Assembly: GCA_019828595.1 (NCBI GenBank)
Contig: JAHQRK010000045.1
Span: forward strand, 1 to 64,000
Length of the DNA stretch: 64,000 nucleotides
Source of the DNA: Aphanomyces cochlioides
Taxonomy: Eukaryota > Oomycota > Saprolegniomycetes > Saprolegniales > Verrucalvaceae
Reading direction: 5' to 3'
The translations under genes and the position numbers were made by a program. Below are positions 48,138 to 58,500 of the stretch, piece by piece. Position 1 is the first letter of the stretch. Every line of letters starts with the position of its first letter. The notes under the pieces are model-generated. The model was not told the origin of the DNA. It saw only the letters and a list, made by a program, of their open reading frames with translations, and did not search any database.

Positions 48138-49118
48138 CTAGGTTGCAACTGGCCAACCCGTGCCAAAGTTAAGGCGGTTCCACCCAAAGAGCTTGTTGCC
48201 ATCGGCGTAGCCACGGTTCGTGTCCACATAGTGGTAATAAATGATCGGCCCTTCTTTGGGGTCCTGATAGACACCCTGGCCGCCTGGTGCGTAGATGTTG
48301 TCGTGAGATTCGAGGACGATAGTACCACCGCCGCTGGTGCACGATTTGCCGCTCTTGTCAACGAATCCTCCCTTGGGGTTGCTGGAACTGCACACTTTGA
48401 CCTTGTATTCCTTGCCCTTCGCTGGGCGCTTGGTATCAAGTCCACAGCACTGACCTTGAGAGAAGAAGAGGTAGAAGAAGTTGCCGTACTTGAACACAAA
48501 GGCTCCTTCGACCGAGTCAAACGACGGATCGTATGCAACTTGGTAAGCGCCACCAGTCACCTTGGTCGGAGGGTTGGTCAGTTGAAATTGGTAGATGTCC
48601 TTCCAGAAACTGCCAAACGTCAAGTAGTAGTTGTTGCCGTCCACAATAAGGTTTGGATCGATGGCGTTATAAGGCGTCGAGCTGCTACTCGTGATGCCAG
48701 TAGAACCAAGATCCTTCCACGAACCGACATCCATCGTCTTGGATGTCGCCACGCCAATTGCAGAGTTCTTGTTGCCGAATGTGCTCACCGAGTAGTACAG
48801 GTAGTAGGTGTCGCCAACCTTTGTGACGTCTGGCGCCCATAGACCATCGCGGCCAGGCAAGTTGATGCTTGAGCCAGCGGGAATCGCAGCACCCTTGTAC
48901 GTCCATGGACCAGAGATGGATGGTGCAGTGTGGATGGCAATCTTTCCGTTGGTCGAGAATCGGAAGTAGGTGCCGTCGGCGCGACGAATAATGGCGGGGT
49001 CATGAGCGTTGCCGCAGACACCTGAGCATCCTCGCGGCTGAGGATAAGCTTCGACCGGCGATGCGAAACTCAAAAGGAGGCCAAGAGCGGCGGCAGCTGC
49101 GGCGAGAAGTTTTACCAT
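48138..49118 (-). CDS. Secreted endo-1,5-alpha-L-arabinanase, glycoside hydrolase family 43
   Basis: 326 residues, intact and intronless. It is predicted to cleave alpha-1,5-arabinan side chains of pectin outside the cell. The Met at 49118 is chosen because it opens a textbook signal peptide: K3, then [17 protein letters not shown], with cleavage near A24. Upstream in-frame codons reach 49361 but look like leader sequence. GH43 five-bladed propeller hallmarks: NAHDP with the presumed general base D40, LWAPDV (93-98), NAIDPN with the second Asp D154, DSVEGAF with the presumed proton donor E204, and YYHYVDTN with the metal-site-type H296. Family length is typical. It is convergent with the small gene ending at 47969, 168 bp away. 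Substrate specificity (arabinan rather than xylan) is by family resemblance. Confidence 0.9.
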   Translation of the reverse strand: MVKLLAAAAAALGLLLSFASPVEAYPQPRGCSGVCGNAHDPAIIRRADGTYFRFSTNGKIAIHTAPSISGPWTYKGAAIPAGSSINLPGRDGLWAPDVTKVGDTYYLYYSVSTFGNKNSAIGVATSKTMDVGSWKDLGSTGITSSSSTPYNAIDPNLIVDGNNYYLTFGSFWKDIYQFQLTNPPTKVTGGAYQVAYDPSFDSVEGAFVFKYGNFFYLFFSQGQCCGLDTKRPAKGKEYKVKVCSSSNPKGGFVDKSGKSCTSGGGTIVLESHDNIYAPGGQGVYQDPKEGPIIYYHYVDTNRGYADGNKLFGWNRLNFGTGWPVAT

Positions 49119-49156
49119 GTTGGTAGAGGACGGGAAATTGAGAAGTGGGGAAGACT

Positions 49157-49170
49157 TTGCATGAATGCTT
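49157..49170 (-). promoter_or_regulatory. Possible oomycete-type initiator upstream of the arabinanase
   Basis: Minus strand AAGCATTCATGCAA, 39-52 bp before the ATG, resembles the oomycete core promoter (a GCTCATT-type initiator followed by an A/T-rich CAATTT-like box). Spacing to the start codon is typical. Match by eye only. Confidence 0.3.
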
Positions 49171-49497
49171 CCGTGACAACAAGGTGCGACAAAAGGTCTG
49201 GTCGACCGTATGAAATGCTGTGTATCGTAATGTTTTCCAGGGACAATACAACCAGAACCTCGGAAATTACAGCCTTGATTCATCTCGACGTTTTCCTCAA
49301 TCTTGCTAAATGTCATTGCTGCTGAGAGCATCTCAACCTTCCATTTAATTGCTGGATACACTGTTAGCTATTCGAGTTGCTCCACAATATATCGTTGCGA
49401 TTCTTCTGAAAGCTTGGCGAAAGCGAGCCAGGTCGAGATCGTAATAGTGGAACTTTGTCATATGAACTGGCGTAGATACACTCTGGGTGGTATAAGA

Positions 49498-49649
49498 GAA
49501 CAGATTTGAATATTCCATGTAAAAATCAAACAGCACGATGGAATTCGATTCGAGGAATCTAACCTGAGCTGGGTATAGTTGGTTTGACGAGTAGAGAATC
49601 GAGAGATTTCACTCGTGTGCGACTTTTATTGCACTGGCCATGTCCAGTA
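49498..49649 (+). repeat. Left arm of a 151-bp inverted repeat
   Basis: GAACAGATTTGAATATTCC through TGTCCAGT. It is the reverse complement of 50343-50493 with essentially one mismatch (CACTGG against CAGTGG). See the right arm. Confidence 0.93.
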
Positions 49650-50342
49650 AAAACCCTCAGAATGCTTTCACCTTTGAGATAAAGTCAGGAGGTATATCAC
49701 TTGGTGCATCAACTGTCCAGGTTTTCAGAGAGCTTGTGTTCCACGCCAATCACAGTTGGTAGTTGTTGTGACAATTGCTGCTTCGTGGCACCGACGGTAC
49801 CGTATTTGACGGCTGTTAATTCGTGCTTCATATTTTTGAGGCGATTGTTGGTTCCTATCGAAAGACGATTTCATCACCCCTCTTATTTTACCCTTTATGC
49901 TATCACCGTTGTCGTCAGTGCCAATTGATGCTTTCCTGTGGGTATTTTATTCATATCCTTCAAGTTGCTGTGTGTAATCTTCCTATCATTCTCCATTCGC
50001 CCATTCAGCTGACCCTGCTTTCCATGAATCCCCGATTCGAAGCCCGATTAGCTGCTTGGTCTTTACATGGAGGCCAACTTTGGTAAAACCTCCCAGTATT
50101 ATTTGCACCATAAATATTAGTTATTGACAAGTTATGAATATTGCAAGTAAAAATTCCAAATTTGACATCTCATTAACGCATAACTGTGAAAATGGATTAC
50201 TCAATATTGATTATATTTAGTAGTATATGCTTTATAAGAGGTTTAGAACTTACACCAGGTACCCACAGATGGCAAAGTTTCACCATTTCAAACTTGCACT
50301 GGCTCACTTTGGATCAGAGCATAGCACGACCTGCAGCAACTC

Positions 50343-50493
50343 ACTGGACATGGCCACTGCAATAAAAGTCGCACACGAGTGAAATCTCTCGATTCTCTAC
50401 TCGTCAAACCAACTATACCCAGCTCAGGTTAGATTCCTCGAATCGAATTCCATCGTGCTGTTTGATTTTTACATGGAATATTCAAATCTGTTC
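50343..50493 (-). repeat. Right arm of a 151-bp inverted repeat
   Basis: ACTGGACATGGCCACTGC through ATATTCAAATCTGTTC, inverted relative to 49498-49649. The near-identity indicates a recent origin or ongoing gene conversion. Confidence 0.93.
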
Positions 50494-50554
50494 GCTATTC
50501 GCCTTTTGTGTCCAAAACAGGATAAACCCAGAGCCAACGAAATGCAAGAAAGTC

Positions 50555-52549
50555 TAAACTTTGACAAAGCTATTCATTGTACGAAAAGTCACCGACGTGG
50601 ACACGATGAGCAGCGCCGCGGTCTCGAAGAAGTACCAAGCAGGAGACCCGTCGAGGAATCGGTCCCAAGTAACATCAGCGGCAAATCGAAGCCAACGCAT
50701 GTCTGCCGCCCACCGCATCTTTGTGAATCTTCTTACGTTCAACACGGTCGTCACGATCGTCAGTATCACTTGCGTCCTGGGCCTCACGGGGTTCTTTTAC
50801 ACCTCGACGACCTTGTGATAGATGCCACGTCGATGGAAACGTATGGCCAGAGCTGTCGGGTCGATGCCAGTGGATTTATACCAGGAACGTGCTCTGACGT
50901 TGAAATTGCCACAACAACCAAACTTGCGTGGATTTCCATCGGACAACGCTTGAGTCTTCAATGGCTAGCAGAGTCTACATCGACTTACTATGTGACAACT
51001 TGCATTAAATCCAAACCAACCAACACTGGTCACATCGCCCTCGTGCTTCTCGCTGGCAACGATGGCTTTCCACAGTGTCAACCTCTGCGAGGAGCTCAGG
51101 AAATTGCTGGCATGGCCATGGTGGAAACTACCGTCCGAGATGAATTCCAAGATGGGGCTTATATGCTGACGGTCTTTGCTGATAAAACCATGGCCAGCAC
51201 TCCAATCCACGTCAATTCGGATGGATCGACTAATATTTTGATCGCCAATATCAATCAAACGCTGATGCAACGAATGGATCAGCAATGTCGACTCGATTAG
51301 AATCAATGAAGTTGTATATTCTGAACCGTTTAATGTTTGCTTTCGAGTGACCGCGTCGTCGTCTCCTGTCGTGCTCGATATCACTGACGAAGCCAGTCCA
51401 TCTGCATTGCCTTGGTGGAATATTGGCCGCTACTCGAAGCGAGCCGTCGCGATGACTTGGGATTACGGCCTTGAAATGTCCAACACCCGGGTCAATTCCT
51501 CTTCTTCCACCTCTCGTTTCTCCTCGCTGGCTGTGTTTGGGTGATTGACGATTATTACTTGACGTACCAAGGTCTGAAGGGTTATCTATAGCAAACAAAC
51601 CCGTCATGAGCTTTGACTTGGCTGCGGGGTTTGAACGCCGCAAGTTCGCGACAGTCTTTTGGACAATCGGTCAGTCGTTCTCACCGATCTATCCTGATAT
51701 TGTTCGAGCTTACTATGGCCACACATTTCACTCCTCTGGCTGCTGTCGACGCTTCCAAATGGAGCTTTTTATATCTGTTTTTGCCTTCAAGCTCTTGGTT
51801 GGATTAGCATGATACCCAGTCGTTTCAAATATGCCCTCACGATTTCAAACACAGTGATGATTCACGTCTTGTTTGTGCTCGTGACAGTCGTCCAAGTCGC
51901 GCACTTATCTCCGCGTCTGGACGATTACAAGCATGCACCGCTTGCTCTCTCCTTGAATGTATCTAGGGTCTTGAAGCCAAGTGGAGCGTACGCTAAAGGC
52001 AGCGTTGTGTCGGTCATCAGTCGAATGATTCCGGTCATTGTACCGACCGTCGTCAGTGGTGTGGTCCTTTCGATCCTGTACTCGGTCTGCCAGCGGAAAT
52101 ACTACTATGGGCACATTCTCTTAAATCTACAGTGGACAAAGTCGAACGAGTTTATGAAGTACGCTGGTATCCCCAACTGGATCACGAGTCTTCCACTACA
52201 CGAATCCAATATGATCAAGATTGGCAACAAGCTTTTCTGTAAACCAAGTACGCAAGCGACCATGGGATACGCTACGCTCGTTCCAAACGCAACAAAGGCT
52301 GGTCGCGCAGTCCAACCAGGTGGTGCTACAGCTGCAGCCACGCCAACACCAAATCTGGAAGACAACATGACGACCATCTCTGTCTACGCTCTACTACCAG
52401 TGGTTTTGTACAATTATCACCGGTTGGTCCCCAAGGCATTACGTCCTCTTGTTGAAGGAACAATTCACAAGAATATCTTTACGCCAGCTCAATCTACTCG
52501 ATTAAGTGGCCAAGAGTACGTGCACAACCGTGGCGAATGTGTCAGTTAG
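50555..52549 (+). pseudogene. Multi-pass membrane protein, paralog 1, decayed (unknown family)
   Basis: Pieces in order: cytosolic tail with KKYQAGDPS, probably from MSSAAVSKKYQ near 50600; a first membrane helix (FVNLLTFNTVVTIVSITCVL..GFF); an external domain with YGQSCRVD, GFPQCQP, MVETTVRDEFQD, IHVNSDGST and INQTL; then TYQGLKGYL, FERRKFATVFW and SPIYPDIVRAYYG; further helices (VMIHVLFVLVTVVQVAHL, MIPVIVPTVVSGVVLSILY); TKSNEFMKYAGIP and a polar tail to 52549. The frame breaks near 50812 (about 10-11 bp lost relative to paralog 2), near 51300, near 51590 (stop plus a 2-bp insertion) and near 51740. The last 246 codons are intact. Function unknown. Splicing cannot explain the first and third breaks, because paralog 2 aligns through them. 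Confidence 0.65.
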
Positions 52550-53189
52550 CCCGACGCAACTTTTGAAAGATTTTGTAATGTATAGATCTCCAGCCAGCAT
52601 TGCACATCGGTGGTTTGCTGCATTATATACAGACGGATCGTCGTAGTCTCCAAATTGGCCGTGATCTCTACCCAATTTCATCTCTTTCGGCCGGTTTGAG
52701 ATCATTTGCAGCTCTATGGACTCAAGGCTGCCATGTGTGTTCATCTTCTTGTACCTTCAATTTCAACGTTCGCTGAATATGCAATGTCTCTGAAATTGAT
52801 ACGAGGAGCTGTATGTCTTTCCAAACTAAGTTGTGAAAGCAGGCGAGCTGCGATGAATATTCCAAGAGCTCTTGTTGTGCCGCCAAACGTGTCACAAAAG
52901 GAATCCGACACTGCAGAATTCTAAAAACCAGGTCATTGCTGAAGAAACAAGTCGGCTTTTATAGCAAGCAAGCCGCTGATCTCAAGTCGAAATGATTTCC
53001 TTTGGGTGACAACTTGATTGACCAAATTCGACGGACTTTGCCGCATTGTACATGGGACCAATCGTCCAGGCGTTGGTAGAGAAATACAAAACTGGAAGTA
53101 ACTCCGCGTGGGCTTGCAACGCTGGCCAAATGTCGATTTTCCAGTTTGCAGCATCACTTATCACGATGTCGCTCTGTAATCTACATTGT
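52550..53189. other. Spacer between paralogs, no supported gene
   Basis: Only short frames on both strands (for example MQLYGLKAAMCVHLLVPS, 72 codons, 52706-52924), with no similarity to the flanking paralogs. Confidence 0.4.
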
Positions 53190-53412
53190 CTATTTGTCGA
53201 AGAATAAGGAATCTTTGTAAATATGGCGATGTCTTTTGCCTTATTTACGTGTATGTTGTTTCGTTAGCAGCACCTAGCTGAGCTTCATCGGATCGTCAGA
53301 ACGCGTAAATCACCGCGACCATATCCACAGCAATGTGGCCCTCGTTTTCCATCCAGTGATTTCCTATATTTGTATTTGGCCTTGTAAAGATTCCTTACTC
53401 TTCGACAAATAG
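53190..53412. mobile_element. Small inverted-repeat element, 223 bp (MITE-like)
   Basis: CTATTTGTCGAAGAATAAGG at 53190 onward (27 bp to 53216) is the inverted complement of 53386-53412, with one mismatch. The loop of 169 bp is non-coding. CTACA occurs just outside both ends (about 53181 and 53413) and might be a remnant duplication, but it is offset on the left. Confidence 0.45.
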
Positions 53413-53454
53413 CTACAGGAGAGGATAAACATAGAACCCCCAACGCTGCTATTG

Positions 53455-55204
53455 ATTAAACGCGAAAGTTGTCCATCTTTTCAAGTACCAAACGACAGAT
53501 CCATCCTCGACGCACTCTCAGTATGGTCAAATGACTGGAAGACAGCGATCGACGGCCGCTCGCCGCATTTTCGTCACTCTCCTCTCGTTCAACATGGCAT
53601 TGACCATTGCAGTGCTCATCGTTATCCTCGCCTTAGTGGGGTTCTTTCAAGGTCGAAAAGTCCTGGGTGACCTCGTGCAAGATGAAGCGTCGATGGCTCT
53701 ATACGGCCAAAGTTGCCGAGTCGACGGCAATGGTTTTGTGCTTTGATCTTGGGTTGAGATCGCCACGTCTACTCCATTGGCATGGACAGCTATTGGAAAA
53801 CGATAAGCTCTACAGTGGCAGGCATCCATGTCATCGCCTTTCTTCGTCACAACCTCGTATTAAAACCAAGCCTACACTCGGTGGTGAAATCGGCGTCGTC
53901 TTTCTAGCTGGCTACGATCGCTTTCCTCAGTGTCAACCATCCAATGGACCTCGCGAAATTGCTGGCAGGGCTATGGTGGAAACCATAGTCCGAGACGAAT
54001 TCCAAGATGACGTCTACATGTTGACTTTATTTGCGGACACAGCTACGCCAGAGACGCAAATCCACGTCAACTCGGACGGCTCGACGGATCTTTTGCTCGC
54101 GATTATCAATCAAACGCTCATTGCAACCAATGGCTCAGCCTTGGTAGACGCAATTGGAACTCCATAATATCAACTCCTCTTGGAGATCGCTACAAAGTAT
54201 TGTCGTACTCTTATTCCGTGGTGGTTGATAGTACAAATCGAGTCGACCCAGCGGTTCTACCCAGTGGCACATTGGTGGCAACTCGAAGAAGGCAGTCACA
54301 ATCTCTTGGGATTATGGCCACAAAATCGAGAATACTGGGGAAGTGCTCTTATTTCAACTTGGTTTTGTCCTCACTGGATGCGCGTGGCTTATCAGCGATT
54401 ACTCCATGACGTACCAAGGTCTCAAAGGTTTTCTCGCCGACAAACCCGTCACGACATTCGACGTAGCGTCTGGCATTGAACGACGCAAGGTTGCCACTTT
54501 CTTTTGGTCTGCAGGCCATTGCTGTTCAACCATCTATCCCGACATTGTTCGCGTCTACAACGGTCCTACAACCGCTCTCTGGTTGTTTTGCTTGCTCCCA
54601 GTGTGTGCTTTCTACGTCTGACTCTGTCTCCAAGCCATTGGATGGATCAGTATGATCCCCAGTGTGTTCGAATACGTTCTGAAGATCTCAACTAATGCGT
54701 TGGTCCATGTCTTGTTTGTCGTGATGATGGTAGCGTACATGGTAGCTGTTTCAGGCGTTATGCGAGCTAGTGGGGAGTAGTCTTGAGTCAAATGATGCCG
54801 GCCAACATTTGGAGTATCGTAGGAACGACCATCTTTTCCGTTTTGGTGTCGATTGTGCCTGAAAATTATCGCAGGGGACGTTTCTGCTAAATCTCGAGCG
54901 GACAAAGTCGAACGTGTTCTTGACATACGCTGGCATGCCCAAGTGGCTCACAGGCTTGTCGCTGGGGATGCGCACAGAATGATCAAAATTGACAACAAAA
55001 TCCAGCACCCACGCGATGATGGGTTTTGCGACAATTATCCCAAAGTCGACGGCGTCGGATAAAGTTGTCGAGCCTGCAGCTACGTCAACAGATCAAAACA
55101 ACGACACGACGCTTGTCTATGAATGTCCGCCGCAAAGCGATCGATCTCGTGTCGTCGGCAAGAACAAACATCGTCGACGCGATGGAGTAGTCACATCTAT
55201 ATGA
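53455..55204 (+). pseudogene. Multi-pass membrane protein, paralog 2, decayed (unknown family)
   Basis: Same order of motifs as paralog 1, displaced by about 2.85 kb: KYQTTDPSS; RRIFVTLLSFN and a membrane helix to LVGFFQG; YGQSCRVDGNG; GRAMVETIVRDEFQDD; IHVNSDGSTD and INQTL; TYQGLKGFL, IERRKVATFFW and SPIYPDIVR-like STIYPDIVRVYNG; two further helices; a polar tail ending at 55204. Breaks: stop after NGFVL (53746), stop at 54167, and frame changes near 54300, 54620 and 54780-54900. Different pieces are broken in the two paralogs, so an intact ancestor was duplicated in tandem and both copies decayed afterwards. I cannot name the family. Confidence 0.62.
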
Positions 55205-55543
55205 GCACCACCGAGGAACTTGTATTAATTAACTCTCGTTTGCACTCAGACACCAAGAAAAGAAACTTATTGTTGTTAAAACCGACGTTCCCGCAGTCTA
55301 ATACCTCTGGAGTCTTTAAAGAATGTTGTAGCAGAGCCTAGTAGTAGATCCATCTTTGGATATATTTTATGCATTGTGTCCTACTTCAGTGGTGAATTTG
55401 AATCCACGCCTCTGAATATTTCAATCGTCACAGCGTACATTAGCTACGCGAGTTAAACTTATGGATTTGTCTTGCTCCAGACATCTTACAAGATTGAAAC
55501 GACGGGGTACAAGAGTCCATTTGGCTTGTTTCGGGGCCGACTA
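55205..55543. other. Edge of unique DNA before the right satellite array
   Basis: AT-rich, no supported gene or RNA. The satellite starts abruptly at CAAGCATACCCC (55544). Confidence 0.5.
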
Positions 55544-58500
55544 CAAGCATACCCCACAAACTGCATCTCGATGCCACTTTCTCTCCACGTTTGGTACCCA
55601 CGTGCCACATGCATATCTCGACCCCATCGAGACACCCACTCGCCACGTCTGGCATGTTTGAAAGGTGTCATGGTCAGGTGGTGGACGACCAAGCACCAAC
55701 TTGGTCCGAAATCAACACGCGAGAGTCCCAAGCATACCCCACAAACTGCATCTCGATGCCACTTTCTCTCCACGTTTGGTACCCACGTGCCACATGCATA
55801 TCTCGACCCCATCGAGACACCCACTCGCCACGTCTGGCATGTTTGAAAGGTGTCATGGTCAGGTGGTGGACGACCAAGCACCAACTTGGTCCGAAATCAA
55901 CACGCGAGAGTCCCAAGCATACCCCACAAACTGCATCTCGATGCCACTTTCTCTCCACGTTTGGTACCCACGTGCCACATGCATATCTCGACCCCATCGA
56001 GACACCCACTCGCCACGTCTGGCATGTTTGAAAGGTGTCATGGTCAGGTGGTGGACGACCAAGCACCAACTTGGTCCGAAATCAACACGCGAGAGTCCCA
56101 AGCATACCCCACAAACTGCATCTCGATGCCACTTTCTCTCCACGTTTGGTACCCACGTGCCACATGCATATCTCGACCCCATCGAGACACCCACTCGCCA
56201 CGTCTGGCATGTTTGAAAGGTGTCATGGTCAGGTGGTGGACGACCAAGCACCAACTTGGTCCGAAATCAACACGCGAGAGTCCCAAGCATACCCCACAAA
56301 CTGCATCTCGATGCCACTTTCTCTCCACGTTTGGTACCCACGTGCCACATGCATATCTCGACCCCATCGAGACACCCACTCGCCACGTCTGGCATGTTTG
56401 AAAGGTGTCATGGTCAGGTGGTGGACGACCAAGCACCAACTTGGTCCGAAATCAACACGCGAGAGTCCCAAGCATACCCCACAAACTGCATCTCGATGCC
56501 ACTTTCTCTCCACGTTTGGTACCCACGTGCCACATGCATATCTCGACCCCATCGAGACACCCACTCGCCACGTCTGGCATGTTTGAAAGGTGTCATGGTC
56601 AGGTGGTGGACGACCAAGCACCAACTTGGTCCGAAATCAACACGCGAGAGTCCCAAGCATACCCCACAAACTGCATCTCGATGCCACTTTCTCTCCACGT
56701 TTGGTACCCACGTGCCACATGCATATCTCGACCCCATCGAGACACCCACTCGCCACGTCTGGCATGTTTGAAAGGTGTCATGGTCAGGTGGTGGACGACC
56801 AAGCACCAACTTGGTCCGAAATCAACACGCGAGAGTCCCAAGCATACCCCACAAACTGCATCTCGATGCCACTTTCTCTCCACGTTTGGTACCCACGTGC
56901 CACATGCATATCTCGACCCCATCGAGACACCCACTCGCCACGTCTGGCATGTTTGAAAGGTGTCATGGTCAGGTGGTGGACGACCAAGCACCAACTTGGT
57001 CCGAAATCAACACGCGAGAGTCCCAAGCATACCCCACAAACTGCATCTCGATGCCACTTTCTCTCCACGTTTGGTACCCACGTGCCACATGCATATCTCG
57101 ACCCCATCGAGACACCCACTCGCCACGTCTGGCATGTTTGAAAGGTGTCATGGTCAGGTGGTGGACGACCAAGCACCAACTTGGTCCGAAATCAACACGC
57201 GAGAGTCCCAAGCATACCCCACAAACTGCATCTCGATGCCACTTTCTCTCCACGTTTGGTACCCACGTGCCACATGCATATCTCGACCCCATCGAGACAC
57301 CCACTCGCCACGTCTGGCATGTTTGAAAGGTGTCATGGTCAGGTGGTGGACGACCAAGCACCAACTTGGTCCGAAATCAACACGCGAGAGTCCCAAGCAT
57401 ACCCCACAAACTGCATCTCGATGCCACTTTCTCTCCACGTTTGGTACCCACGTGCCACATGCATATCTCGACCCCATCGAGACACCCACTCGCCACGTCT
57501 GGCATGTTTGAAAGGTGTCATGGTCAGGTGGTGGACGACCAAGCACCAACTTGGTCCGAAATCAACACGCGAGAGTCCCAAGCATACCCCACAAACTGCA
57601 TCTCGATGCCACTTTCTCTCCACGTTTGGTACCCACGTGCCACATGCATATCTCGACCCCATCGAGACACCCACTCGCCACGTCTGGCATGTTTGAAAGG
57701 TGTCATGGTCAGGTGGTGGACGACCAAGCACCAACTTGGTCCGAAATCAACACGCGAGAGTCCCAAGCATACCCCACAAACTGCATCTCGATGCCACTTT
57801 CTCTCCACGTTTGGTACCCACGTGCCACATGCATATCTCGACCCCATCGAGACACCCACTCGCCACGTCTGGCATGTTTGAAAGGTGTCATGGTCAGGTG
57901 GTGGACGACCAAGCACCAACTTGGTCCGAAATCAACACGCGAGAGTCCCAAGCATACCCCACAAACTGCATCTCGATGCCACTTTCTCTCCACGTTTGGT
58001 ACCCACGTGCCACATGCATATCTCGACCCCATCGAGACACCCACTCGCCACGTCTGGCATGTTTGAAAGGTGTCATGGTCAGGTGGTGGACGACCAAGCA
58101 CCAACTTGGTCCGAAATCAACACGCGAGAGTCCCAAGCATACCCCACAAACTGCATCTCGATGCCACTTTCTCTCCACGTTTGGTACCCACGTGCCACAT
58201 GCATATCTCGACCCCATCGAGACACCCACTCGCCACGTCTGGCATGTTTGAAAGGTGTCATGGTCAGGTGGTGGACGACCAAGCACCAACTTGGTCCGAA
58301 ATCAACACGCGAGAGTCCCAAGCATACCCCACAAACTGCATCTCGATGCCACTTTCTCTCCACGTTTGGTACCCACGTGCCACATGCATATCTCGACCCC
58401 ATCGAGACACCCACTCGCCACGTCTGGCATGTTTGAAAGGTGTCATGGTCAGGTGGTGGACGACCAAGCACCAACTTGGTCCGAAATCAACACGCGAGAG

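Larger units (their letters stand above)
49498..50493. mobile_element. 1-kb element with long inverted ends (foldback/MITE-like) or inverted promoter duplication
   Basis: The outer 151 bp on each side are inverted copies about 99% alike. The 693-bp centre is AT-rich and non-coding. I find no clear target-site duplication (flanks TATAAGA and GCTATTC). It separates the arabinanase (leftward) from the membrane-protein pseudogene (rightward), so an inverted duplication of a divergent regulatory region is the main alternative to a non-autonomous transposon. Confidence 0.5.

Noticed and set aside
48132..48842. Plus-strand frame of 236 codons
   Set aside because: Antisense shadow of the arabinanase, with no domain signature.
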